From contig OY718804.1 of the NCBI GenBank assembly GCA_963070105.1, positions 10,245,817 through 10,309,816 of the forward strand: DNA of 64,000 nucleotides. Reading direction: 5' to 3'. Below are positions 12,720 through 23,209 of the stretch, one piece after another. Numbering within the stretch: the first letter of the stretch is position 1; the number at the start of each line of letters is the position of its first letter. A program made the translations under genes and the position numbers. Source of the DNA: Litomosoides sigmodontis (Eukaryota; Nematoda; Chromadorea; Rhabditida; Onchocercidae). The notes beneath the pieces were generated by a model. It was given only the letters and a program-made list of their open reading frames with translations. It was not told where the DNA came from and made no database searches.

Positions 12720-14068
12720 CAGTTCATGTTTTTTGTCGGGTTAATTACTTTATTATTACCAGGGTTGTAAGACTAGTTAGATTATGCGTAGAAAGAGAGC
12801 GATGCATATGTATACACTCTTAAAATATCCTTTAGAATTTTTACAAAATATAATATATTTCAACTAATGCTGTATTACGTGCTATTCTTTGTTTGTCTCT
12901 TGGTTTCAGTGAGGTTTGCGTGCGGCTTTTACTATTCTTTTAATTCTAGTATTATTCTCCGTTAATTTTCATTGCTTACGTCAGAATTAGAATTGCACTT
13001 TCAATCTATCATGTTATCATTGGCGCGCTCTCTTGGTGCTCAATATCTGATATTCCGAATGCACGGCTGCATAATCATGGTTTTGCACTTTGCTTCAAAA
13101 GATATTAGTGATAGGACGATATTCTTTGGTCTGCCCTGAGATCTTTATGTGTAATGTGTAACATAAAATTGCACTCGATACATTTTCCCGTTTGTTTTTA
13201 TGCTTTTGATACAAAAGATATGTCATATGAAATGTTAGTTTCTTTAAACGTTATTTATTAACTGCGTAAGCCTCTTGATTGGCAGACGGAGTGCTCTATC
13301 TACCAATGCAGCTTCGCTTTTTCCAATTATCCGGCACATGTAAGCTTGGGGAAATTAATAGAGATGGAGTCGATGGTAATGGCTTTATGACTTTCTCTCA
13401 CAGCAGTGAAAATTTTCAACAAACTCGATAGAAGCCTATAAAATATTGAATTTGAGTCTTTAGTACAGACTTAGTCTGAACACTGCAAGCACATTTCTCG
13501 TTCATTATCTCTCTACCACTCACACATTCTATCGTTCTGTTAATGACGCAATATGAATGAAGTGGTTGGTTCTGAAATAATTAGATTAGCTGATTAGATT
13601 AATGAATGAGATTGTGGTCGTTCCAATACCAGAAGGAATCGAATGAATGTGCTGTTTATGTGAAGGACCCTCAGAAGTATATAATGAAGTGATGGAAACA
13701 TTTAAGTGTACAAAGTAAATCGAAAGTACGTTGAACAGTACTGATTGCAGGAGAGATGTGAATGCGGGGTGGCATCACGTTGAAATCAAGAGGATGATGA
13801 TACAGTGAGTTCTTTCTACCTTGCTAATTTCTAGTCTAAAATAGGTAACTAATTGCATTTGTATAACAAGTAGAACATGCGATTACAGATCGCTTGTGTG
13901 AACTGATTTAAAATTTCGACACTCAAAATACTTAGCATTGAGGGAAACTGTTATAAACAGGAAGGCATAACTCATTCGATGATGAATGGAATGGTGCGAT
14001 AGGATGCGGAGGATGAAAAAGAAGAGAAGGAGGACTGGACATTTGCTGTATCAAACTCATCACTTGGA
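12720..14068. other. Intergenic between convergent genes
   Basis: No exon with coding character and splice context on either strand. A short tRNA-like patch near 13260-13310 (minus) lacks a T-arm and was not called. Confidence 0.6.
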
Positions 14069-15183
14069 CTAACTCCAGGAATATAGATAAAGACTGGATA
14101 GGACGAGTAGAAGTGCAATGAATTGTATGCCATTTTTAGAAATGACCACTGTTTCATTGATACGCTTTCGAAGGCTTGCATTCTGATCGATAAGTGTACT
14201 GGAACGTTTTAATTCAGCTTGGAGCATCTTTTGTACCTAAAGCAAAATCACGAAGAAAATTGCCGTTGCAGAAAGATCTTTTAATGGCTTAGATAAGCGG
14301 ATTGAAAGAATGGAGTGCTATTTAGCAGCTATCACCTGTTCAACATAGGCTAATGCTTCATCCCATTGCTGTAACAGAAGTTCATTCTGCTCCATAAGTT
14401 TCACTTTGAATCTGCGTTCCTCTTCTAATTTCTCCAGTAATTGTGCTTCTTGTGTTTCTGTTTTCGAGGCACTGCTCTCATTCATATTTACGCATCGGAC
14501 GGTGCTTTCTGATGTTTCCTCCAAAGATTCCTATAATTTACCTACCGTGAATATTGTCCATAGCTTGAAAATGCTTCTTTTTTGAAGGAACTAATATGGA
14601 CAAGAAGCATGTAGCATGAGTCATGCGTTATGAGGGTGTAGTGCTCACCTGATCAGGTGAAGATCGCTCGAAGTTGAATTTCTCCAGGCGTTCGATAATT
14701 TGACACCTATCAATAATAATAGCATCTTTGCCTCGAATCTGTTCCTCCAAATCGAATATCGTTCGATCACGTTCTCGAATTCGTAATTTTAGCTGCGCTA
14801 TTTCAAGTTCAAGCTCTGTTTGCTTTTCCTGTCTTATCTCACCTATAATATACCATCCATTTAAAAATTCATTAAAAAATTTCTAATTTCACACAGTCTC
14901 TGCTAATCTATTCATTTTCATAGGTAGTCAAACTGATCACTGTGTGTTATTGGAAAACAAATGTAAGCTAATTAATTAGACTATAACAAAAGCATTAAGC
15001 TGGCTAAATTTTCAAAAATTTATGATTTCTAAAAGTATTCATTCTATTACTTATGATGTGCTTTTTTAAAACAGTCGATGTTTAATGAACTGCAAGTATA
15101 AAAGTAAAATAAACAGTGAGAGGTCACCACGATGAAAGTTACTGACCTGGTTGGATGGATTTCTTTGATGTTGAAGGTGCCAT
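14069..15183 (-). CDS. Tail-anchored coiled-coil protein, 197 aa, family not recognised
   Basis: Four exons join in phase: 15147-15183 (ATG), 14649-14842, 14336-14530, 14069-14236 (stop). ATG lies one base after a CTTACAG acceptor, consistent with spliced-leader addition. Residues about 14-75 form a continuous coiled coil rich in Arg/Glu/Leu (EIAQLKLRIRERD, DLEEQIRGKDAII). Its spacing of charged and hydrophobic residues recalls the leucine zipper of cGMP-dependent protein kinase, but there is no kinase domain. A polar linker and a second coil (about 102-175, EERRFKVKLMEQNELLLQQW) follow. Residues about 179-194 are one hydrophobic span (FIALLLVLSSLYLY), and only SWS follows. A lone C-terminal span with no signal peptide predicts a tail-anchored protein facing the cytosol on ER, mitochondrial outer or vesicle membrane. 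Its partner is unknown. Confidence 0.82.
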
Positions 15184-16475
15184 ACTGTAAGACACTTTGA
15201 ATCACTTCTTAAATTTCTGACAACAAATCGTTTATAATTTCAATTCTCTTCAATTTATTTATTCAGTGCATAAAATGAAAGGTTGTTATTCGGAAGGTAT
15301 CTTTTAATGCTCACTAGGTGACTGATAGTTTCTAGCCTATTGTTTAACCTTTCTAGTAAATTCAACTAACTATGCTTAGATAGAAATGATCATCTATCAT
15401 TAAATTTTGATTTTATAGACTATGTTCTTTGAACGAGGACGGAATAGGCAGGAAATTCAAAAATATCATTTCAATTAGAGAAGAATATTTGCCATCGATC
15501 AGGCAGACTTTGTATGATCAGTAAGATATGTTAGTGTTTAAATTTTGATTTTATAGACTATGTTCTTGTTACTTCTCACTTTGTATGATCAGTAAGATAT
15601 GTTAGTGTGTACTATTTGAGAATGTTAGAAAATGAACGTAAAAGGAAAAACAGAACGGAAAAATATCTCGCCGGATGATGCTGCTTGACTTCACCATACG
15701 CAGTGAATGCAATCCGGATGAGAGCGGCTGTTTCCTCCACGTTGTAATACTGCCTCGTCTGACTTAGCACTCTTGTTTTTGCTATTACATAAAAAACCGA
15801 AGGAGCAGAAGACGTGGCTACATGTTGAAGTGAAAATTTAAAAGATCGAAATGTGTATAACAATAAATTTAATCTTCTCGCTACCCTTGTCGTCTTCATC
15901 GAAATACTTCGTGAATCACTACAGTATACATTATTAGGCAACTATTGGATCAAATTTACTGTTGTCATCACCAGCTATCATCACTTCTATCATCTTTTCG
16001 CTATTTTATCACTCATTTCAAAATTTATCATTTGTTATTTAAATATTAAACAATAAATAATTAGTTAACATAAAATTATGGAGCAATAAATGGGTTTAAA
16101 AAGTGGCATTTGTGGGTTATATCATAAAACAGCGAATTTCGATGGAGTAAAAACTTGAACTAAACTTAGGATATTACTTTAGTCAGATAAACTTTTCCAA
16201 AACTTGATTGAAACTCTGCACATAATTAAACTAACAAATATACGATAATAATAAATCGAAGCATTATTCGTTCCATCCCTTTAATTGGTGTATCTTCAAA
16301 TTAAAATCCTTAATGAGCATGTTTAGTAAAATGCATCATCAATCAACTGGCAGGTTTCATTTACTTCAACAAATTGAAAAAAAAAGCTGATAAAATGAAC
16401 AACTCCAAGTTTTCCTGTTATACTTGAGAGAGTCAAAAATGGAATTTTAATCTAGCAGTTGGCCTATTTGCCCGA
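15184..16475. other. Intergenic with interleaved direct repeats
   Basis: About 1.3 kb between two minus-strand genes. It holds the A-B-A-B repeat at 15401-15608 and a 109-codon minus-strand frame at 15612-15941 that has no recognised homology or splice context and is not called. Confidence 0.6.
15401..15608. repeat. Interleaved direct repeats (A-B-A-B)
   Basis: A 29-bp element A occurs at 15401-15429 and 15539-15567. A 31-bp element B occurs at 15507-15537 and 15578-15608. Copies are identical as read. A contains TTTTATAG; B contains TGATCA within GTATGATCAGTAAGATATG. Confidence 0.9.
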
Positions 16476-19400
16476 TCAAACCGTACTAAGTTCATTTGGT
16501 TTATTAAGTATGTTAGTGAGGAAGTGTATCCGACTATCTTCACTAGCTAGAGATCCATAATCGATGTATCGAATAAACGGTAAATCCTCTGGCGTATAGG
16601 TGCCTTTTAGCCGCATCTGATGTCCCTGTCTTTTGTGGCCATACTTCTGAAAATGAAGAATATTCAGTATCGGGCAAAGCCACAACTTATTTTTCCAGTA
16701 CTTTGAGTTAAGCGCTCGACTTCTGAAAAGCGAACGATTGGCCTACATTGATTAGAGCACCGAATTTAATTTCTACATGTCTAGGAACCTGTAGTTATGA
16801 GACTGGAAAAGATGAAGGGTGTAGAATGAGGAACTCTTCTGTCTCGAAAAAGAAATAGAACAGGTTGGATCAGCCTACCTAACTAGCCTAATATGTCATT
16901 CGATCGCGTGAAATACTAGTTATCAACTAAGGCTCAGCAATTAACAGTATCCTTCTGACACTAAGAATGGCTAAAATTCACTGACAGTATATACCTGATG
17001 TAAAACGGATGCGTATCGCATTAAATCCGGAACGTGCACCATTCTTCCACCAACATTCACAAGCGCATAACGAGCATCTTTAATTGCTCGTCCAAAATAA
17101 TGAATCTTGCGAATATACTGAATTCCGACCAAATCAATACACATTGTTCTATAGAAGTTAACTACAGATAAATAATGTACAGCAATTAAACATTCGCTAG
17201 AGACCGGAAACGGAAGAATAAAATAACCGGGAAGAGCGGAAAGACAAACGTTAAGGCTAGTCCAACAACAATGTAGAAAAGATCGAAGAGGAAGTATTCG
17301 CGTTTCGCCGGCACAATATCACCAAATCCAACCTGTGAGCAAGTCTGTTTTAATTGGATCTCAAAAAGGGAGTGCATTTAAAACAAGAAGGATAGTGCAT
17401 TTGCATGGCTGAAAGTAGCATTTTAAAATCAAAAGATTTCCTGAAATTTCCAAATCGCTTCACCCTCACAGCTCTTTCGTGCTGTGGAAGGATGCGTGAC
17501 GCATTTTGGAGAGATTGTCAACCTTACGCAGTGCTCGACTAACCGTAGTCACCGTGATGAAGGAGAAGTAGAAGCCGGAAAAGAAATCCCACTGTTCCCA
17601 CAAAGCAAGTAGGACAGCTCCAACTGTGATGTAACCAAGCAGCACTCCAACAATCAGCAAAATTGGTATCGAAATGTACTGCTCCAGTCCGCACTGCAAG
17701 GAAGAGTGTGTACCTACCTCAAATGCTACTTCCATTCCAACTGAATGGTCAACCTCACCCGCAGCAGCTCATCCTTCGCATTAGCATTTATTTCACCGAC
17801 CACTGCTGACGTCATACATACAGTAGTCCTCTTCTCTTTGCACTTCTTCGCTTTTGTATATCTATAAATGAATCGCGCTTCACTCATTGAATATTTTTCG
17901 ATCAGTAGTGTGTCACACTCATCACGTCTCCTCTACAGGTCACTCTACCGTACACTCTGCCTCTACCGTACATTGCACCCTTCCATACATACACATCCAC
18001 ATACTTTGCATAGAGCCAAACGATATTTTCACTGAGGAATTTGCCAATATCGGCAATAGTGAGAAGTATAAGCGGTACACCAAACAGTGCGTAGACAATG
18101 CAAAACATTCGTCCGTGAAATGTTACGGGCACTAAATTACCATAGCCTGCAAATGGATGCGTGAAAGGAGGAAGAGGCGAGAATGAAATGAGTGCTTCAA
18201 ATTTGTTTAATGGACCAATTGTGGTCAGAAGAGTAGCTGTAAAGAAGAGGGCTGTTGTAAAGGTCCAGCTGTATTCCTCCTCCTCCATGAAACCATCAAT
18301 TGACGCGGTCGTAGCACTACTTCGTAGATGTGAAGCGCTAATGTAATGTGTATCGAAAGCTTCAAACAATACACGTGTCACGTTGTCCACGTGATGAATG
18401 GCCAAACGTTCAATTTCTTCTGCAAACACTCTCACTAAGTGATATCACACACGGTGAAGGATCCAGCATTCAATTTTATTATATTACTTAATATTAAATG
18501 CCTGTCACAAGTGGGTGCAAACGAGCGATAAACGCTAACTTTATTACTTAAGTATTTCTGAAATGGAATATCATTACTGGAAAATCGTGCTAGAGCATAG
18601 TAGAAAATGTTGCTTGAGTATTGTAGCAAACAGATGGAATACTCCGAGTGCTTATTGCTCTCAGTCTTCACAATTCCAAATTTCATCGGAACATATTTGA
18701 ATGACAAGCTATCACATTTCCTTGTATCCCTTTTTATTAAAAAAGTACCATCTGAGACTGATTCATCGTTTAGCATAATCCATAACTCATCAAGCATCAA
18801 TTTTCGCTGAGCAGAAATATCTCGCAAACTTCCACGTCTCACGGCAATCTCGTACGGTCGTTCCAGATAATAAAATGCAAGTGCGCCACCGATCGTGTAC
18901 AGTATGGATATGATAATGAGACCAATGTGAGGCAAAATAATTCGCGCATATTTCTTCCAAGTAGCCGTCTAAGCGCAAAATTAATTTTATGATAATATTA
19001 AACGTTTGAATAATTTACAAAACTTTGAAAAAGAGGATAAAGAGAAAGGTTGCTATTCAGGGAGAATTAAAACGTCTAATAATGCCGCAAAATAAGTAAG
19101 AGTTGAATTAGAGTTTAATTGGAGTTATATTGAAACAAAATTCAGACTTCATACACTCATGGACTTCTCCAGTTCATTACCAATCCCTGTTCTTTCCTAC
19201 TGTCCCTTAAAAGGGACAGTATCAGTTGCATCAATCTTTTCATTGGTCTCTATGAATTATTAGCAGAAGTGGAGAAAATTGAAGTGCAACAATCATTTGC
19301 ATATTTGCACTTAAAAGGATGTCTGTCATTTTCAAATAATTTTCCACTTTTAGTTGAGAGTTTCATAAAGAATAACTGTCTAAGACCGCACTTGTGCACT

Positions 19401-19784
19401 ACCTCACCATCATTCTGCCTGAAATATCAACCAACCGTGTGGTACTACACTAGCAGCTGCAGTTAATCGAACACAATTGCTACCTAAAAAGTACCCCAAC
19501 TTTTATTTTATTTACATGCCACTAAGCTTTCAGATTTTGATGGCAACTGCCAACTGCGTGAAGAGCGGTGGCGTCGTCCTAGAAGAATCGACGTCAGATG
19601 AAGCGGAAATGCTACGCCCTTCTGATTACTTTTCTAAAAATGATCCACTCTTGCAGGTATTGCTGAATAAATTTGAACTGAACAAATAAATTACACTCTC
19701 TCTTCTTTCTCACAATCACCAGATGAGAGATGTTCCCTTCAAGTAGCATACTGGAATCTCATCAATGATATTCGCGTCACTCAT

Positions 19785-19817
<33 letters not shown>

Positions 19818-20543
19818 CATTGCATTCTCAGCAATTTTACTGTTCAGAGTGAAGAGAGGGAGGAATTTGCGGAGACAATCAATTCAACAAGCTTATAGGT
19901 CTGAAATCCACTTGTTGCTAGAAGAGGATGCTGAGCGATACCATTTAATTATGATTTATGAAATGCCGTTAGAATATGAAGGATGGAGAATTCTCCTTTC
20001 ATGATTAATTATTGAATTTCATTGAAATGATGGTGCTTTCGGGAAGCAATGTGTTTAATAGAGAGAGATGGAGAGAGTTTAATTTGGAAGAGATGGAGCA
20101 AAACTAGCAGGCAAAATGGGGAAAGAATAAGATGACGTGTTCATCGGTGTGGAAAAACTAGGATTTTTAAACTTTACGAAAATAAGAAATGAGTTGATGG
20201 AGGTTACTCTAACTTCATTTTTCCATTTCACTTTTAAACTACCCGAAATGGTCAACTGAAATACGGCTAAAATGATAAAATGATTGGAAGAGATAACAAC
20301 CAACAACTGGTCTGATAAATGCAACGACGCGAAAACGATACATACTTTGATGAGGAGAAAGTGATAAGAATCTAATTGTTATTAATAATGCACACCACAA
20401 GAACGATGAAACTATTCACAGACCTTATTGATGCCGAGCAAACGGTCCACTTCCCATTGGTCACTTGTTTCACTGCTATTGTCCGGTGGATTCGATAGTT
20501 CTGGTAGCAATAATGTTTTGTTTGATTTCGCTTCCGTTTCCAT
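16476..20543 (-). CDS. Two-pore-domain (K2P/TWK) potassium channel subunit, complete, 457 aa
   Basis: K2P channels pass background potassium current; two subunits, each with two pore loops, form the pore. Nine exons join in phase: 20424-20543 (ATG), 18749-18968, 18216-18434, 17993-18146, 17759-17861, 17544-17693, 17250-17332, 16995-17148, 16476-16646 (TGA at 16476-16478). A short cytosolic N-terminus leads to TM1 (about 52-76). The extracellular cap helix region follows, then pore loop 1 with filter TTIGYGN (about 184-190, split by an intron), TM2, and a basic loop (KAKKCKEKR). TM3, pore loop 2 (TTVGFGDIVP, from about 321) and TM4 come next. The C-tail carries the DLVGIQYIRKIHYFGR stretch that I associate with nematode TWK channels. 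Both filters look functional. Exon 4 was ended at 17993 because only that donor (GTATGT) keeps phase. Which TWK paralogue it is cannot be told. Confidence 0.93.
19540..19656 (+). CDS. Candidate orphan first coding exon (39 codons) inside intron 1 of the opposite-strand K2P gene
   Basis: ATG at 19540 lies six bases after AGCTTTCAG, a spliced-leader-like acceptor. The 39-codon frame is GC-richer than its surroundings, opens MATANCVKSGG, is acidic in the middle (EESTSDEAE), and ends LLQ at a CAG|GTATTG donor in phase 0. No homologue is recognised. The next plus-strand exon with phase 0 that I can support is the truncated GST exon at 21614, so a chimeric transcript is possible but unproven. Confidence 0.35.
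19791..19814. repeat. (CT)n microsatellite
   Basis: About 24 bp of CT dinucleotides after a C-run, inside the first intron of the K2P gene. Confidence 0.95.
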
Positions 20544-21579
20544 CTATCCGTGCACGTTCACTCACTAATATCAATGAGTAATTAACAAACTATCAGCAAT
20601 ACTGCTAATGAGCGGTTAATTCGTTTCATGCATCCTATTAGTGCATATCTAAGATGAGGGGATCCCTTGGCTCTAGTCATATTATTAATTCGTGTCCATT
20701 CCCACTTTGACCATAGGGCATAAAGCAAGCGACCTAAAAGCCTTCTGGACATTCCTCAATCAATAAGTTCGTAATGAATAAAAGTTTTAACTCAAATTTG
20801 TTCACTTTTCATCTAACTTGTATAACTCTGACAGCAAGCATTGCCACAACACATTCACCTGTTGACCTTTATTGATAGAGAAAATACCCACAATCGATTG
20901 ATTTATTATAAATTAATTTAAAATAAAATGCCATTCACACCTTCCCTAACATATCATATTCTAATTTCAGGATAATTTTCAGAGATGTTGAAAGGACGAG
21001 ACAGAATGACTGAATTTCAAAGATAGGGTAATGAAGGGAATATATGATGGCCTAATGTAATGTGCAGAGGAAGAGGATCGGAAGCGCCGTAAATAGGGGA
21101 ACTGAAATGCCTCTTCTCAATTTATTTATCACAATTCACTTTCTTCCAAATAGCCATTTTTCATTTATTTTCACTTCAGTCATATTTATCCATCCTTCTG
21201 CTAATTTTATTTTCTGCTCTTTGCTTCTCTGTTTCACTCTCACCGAAACTGTCGTGAACGACGAACGTTTGATCAGTTCATCACATCATTATGCTTATGA
21301 TATGCAAGGTGATAAGTAATTCGTTCTTCCACTCGGAAATGAAAAATAACTTAGACGAGAAGTGGAAGAAGGATGAGTTGAAGACAGTCTGAAACCACCC
21401 AAGCAAAGGAGGAGTTCATATGATAACAGAGACAGATATAAATCAAATCGGATTAAAAAGATAAATCTCCGAAGTTAATTTGCGCCAAATTTTCAACTAG
21501 GTTTGCTCCTTACTGCTTTCCTTCGCCTTAAATTTTGATCGCATTTTTTTCATATTTAGTTCAGTGTATGATGGTATAG
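20544..21579. other. Intergenic, K2P promoter side
   Basis: About 1 kb between the divergent K2P gene and the left arm of the inverted duplication. No GST N-terminal exon (the CPYC thioredoxin-fold exon) is present here. Only short unsupported frames were seen. Confidence 0.6.
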
Positions 21580-22940
21580 CTTTTCATAAAAAATTGCAAA
21601 TATAAAACTGCAGGTGATGGCTGATTCCCGAGTGATTTTGGAATATTTGGAGGAAATGTTTCCGGAAAAAGGAATCTTGTCCAAAGAGCCGCACCTGAAA
21701 GCTAAGCAACGATATTATGCACTTAAGCTGGAATCGGTACACCAACTGATTTCTACAACTTCACTTATCCATACTCTTAACGATAACCATTTATTATAGG
21801 TTTGTGAAGCAATAAGACATATGTCATATACGACTAAACTAACCGGCGATACCGCCACCCTTGCGAAGAAACTTGCCATGGCTGAGAAACTGCTAAAATC
21901 CGACTTCTATTCAGGTTTCCTTGCTTCCTCTTCTGTCCCATTCTTCACTCGAAACTCATCTTCAATTCATTTTGACAATTGCAGGCAACAAGGTCGGTCT
22001 GCCGGATATCATTTTATTTCCGTTCATTCACCGATTGCATATCATCCGACAAATCATCAAAGACGTCTTCCTTGACAGTTACTTCCCGCATAACTACCCA
22101 AAAATTGTGAAATGGTTCATCAAAATGCGCAGTGTGCCAGAGGTGATTGTTAATCATCAGCCATAGAACAGCCCAATCTTCCACCTGCCAATATCATAAT
22201 GCTTCTCAATTGTTGCAGATCAAAGAGGTTCAAGAAGCAGAACACCACTTACGGGCCGTCCTAATCGGCAAAGCAACCCACAACGGCACTATTTTTGAAG
22301 CAGAGATGGAGCCTATTTCCGATGACTTGTCATTAATTGAAAACTTTTCAGCGATCCAATCCTCCAGAAACAATTAAAGTAGCACAATCAAGTGCATAAA
22401 ATCGAGAAAATCTGTGCAACAGCCCAACCCTCTTCCTTGTTTTAACGAACTTTACTTTGCAATAAATAGATTATCATTCCGAATGAGAAAACGAAATACT
22501 TCACTTGCAGCGCATCCTTTTTCTTTTCATTTTTAGGCACTAAATATTTGTTTGCTGCACCCATACAGCGCCTACTTAATAGCATCAAAACCCTCAATTT
22601 AAGACCAACAGCTTCAAGCTAATTGGATTACTGCGTACGGTTTTACCTGCAAACAAACGTGCTTCATACACCAATTTCATTTTTTAATAAGCACTGCACT
22701 GGACTTGATGAATTACCAGACAGACACGAAAGGGATGAAGGCAAAGATAATGGATTAGTAGGCGTGCACAATCTGATAGGTTGTGAAGTTTCGCCATCAG
22801 CTCTTTCTTCACCACACAACCAAATCCTTTAGAAACTCAAAAATAAGCAATGAAGTGAATACCTATCAAAATTCCTTCCACATTCAAATGCCACTCAATC
22901 CATCAATTCTAAAAAAAAGCAGTTTCAACTTGGCAACAAA
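21580..22940 (+). repeat. Left arm of a 1361-bp inverted duplication
   Basis: Pairs with 27190-28550 in reverse complement. Both arms are 1361 bp with no gap needed. I count five substitutions (21817, 21934, 22163, 22248, 22831), about 99.6% identity across exons, introns and 3' flank. Left breakpoint: shared CTTTTCATAAAAAATTGC begins at 21580. Right breakpoint: shared TTGGCAACAAA ends at 22940. Confidence 0.95.
21614..22377 (+). pseudogene. Omega-class glutathione transferase, 5'-truncated duplicate
   Basis: Four exons (21614-21736, 21800-21914, 21985-22142, 22219-22377, stop TAA) encode the all-helical C-terminal domain of an omega GST. It starts at VMADSRVILEYLE, which corresponds to the glutathione-binding acidic-Ser turn, and ends SSRNN. 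The two exons holding the thioredoxin fold and catalytic cysteine in the right copy (28665-28949) are absent, because the duplication begins inside the preceding intron. The reading frame is intact, and the two coding differences from the right copy (21817 Arg codon, 22248 His codon) are both silent. An in-frame ATG is the second codon of the first exon, so a short product of about 184 residues could be made, but it should lack catalysis. It is either a very young pseudogene or the 3' part of a chimeric gene. Confidence 0.85.
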
Positions 22941-23209
22941 TAAACAAAACTGTTCTACAAAACAGAATTATCAAAAGCTCGATATCATCAGCCATCATCC
23001 TAACTGCTCGACTGCGATGAATGTTTTCTCTCCGAATTTCTCAAAATTTCTCTTATTTTTGAACTATAGCCAGTTTCATCATCGGCTATCTTTTGACCTG
23101 AAAATAATTCACATCTGCCACGAAATTGGAAAGTATTTGAGAAACACCTCTCTAAACTAATTTAATGCTTTTTAGCAAGAAGTCCTGCGGCCTACCTTCT
23201 AAACTCATT

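Noticed and set aside
13255..13315. tRNA-like patch on the minus strand (GGTAGATAGAGCA then CGTCTGCC)
   Set aside because: No T-arm or B-box (GGTTCRANNCC) follows and no acceptor stem closes; at best a decayed relic.
15612..15941. 109-codon minus-strand frame
   Set aside because: No homology recognised, no splice sites in register, composition like the flanking non-coding DNA.
17902..18136. Continuation of the K2P exon 4 frame past 17993 to 17902
   Set aside because: The longer frame fails to join to the next exon in phase; the GTATGT donor at 17992 gives a continuous channel protein.
22783..23160. 125-codon plus frame beginning in the duplicated 3' flank
   Set aside because: It spans the duplication breakpoint and unique DNA, is Asn/Ser/His-rich, and the right copy does not preserve it.
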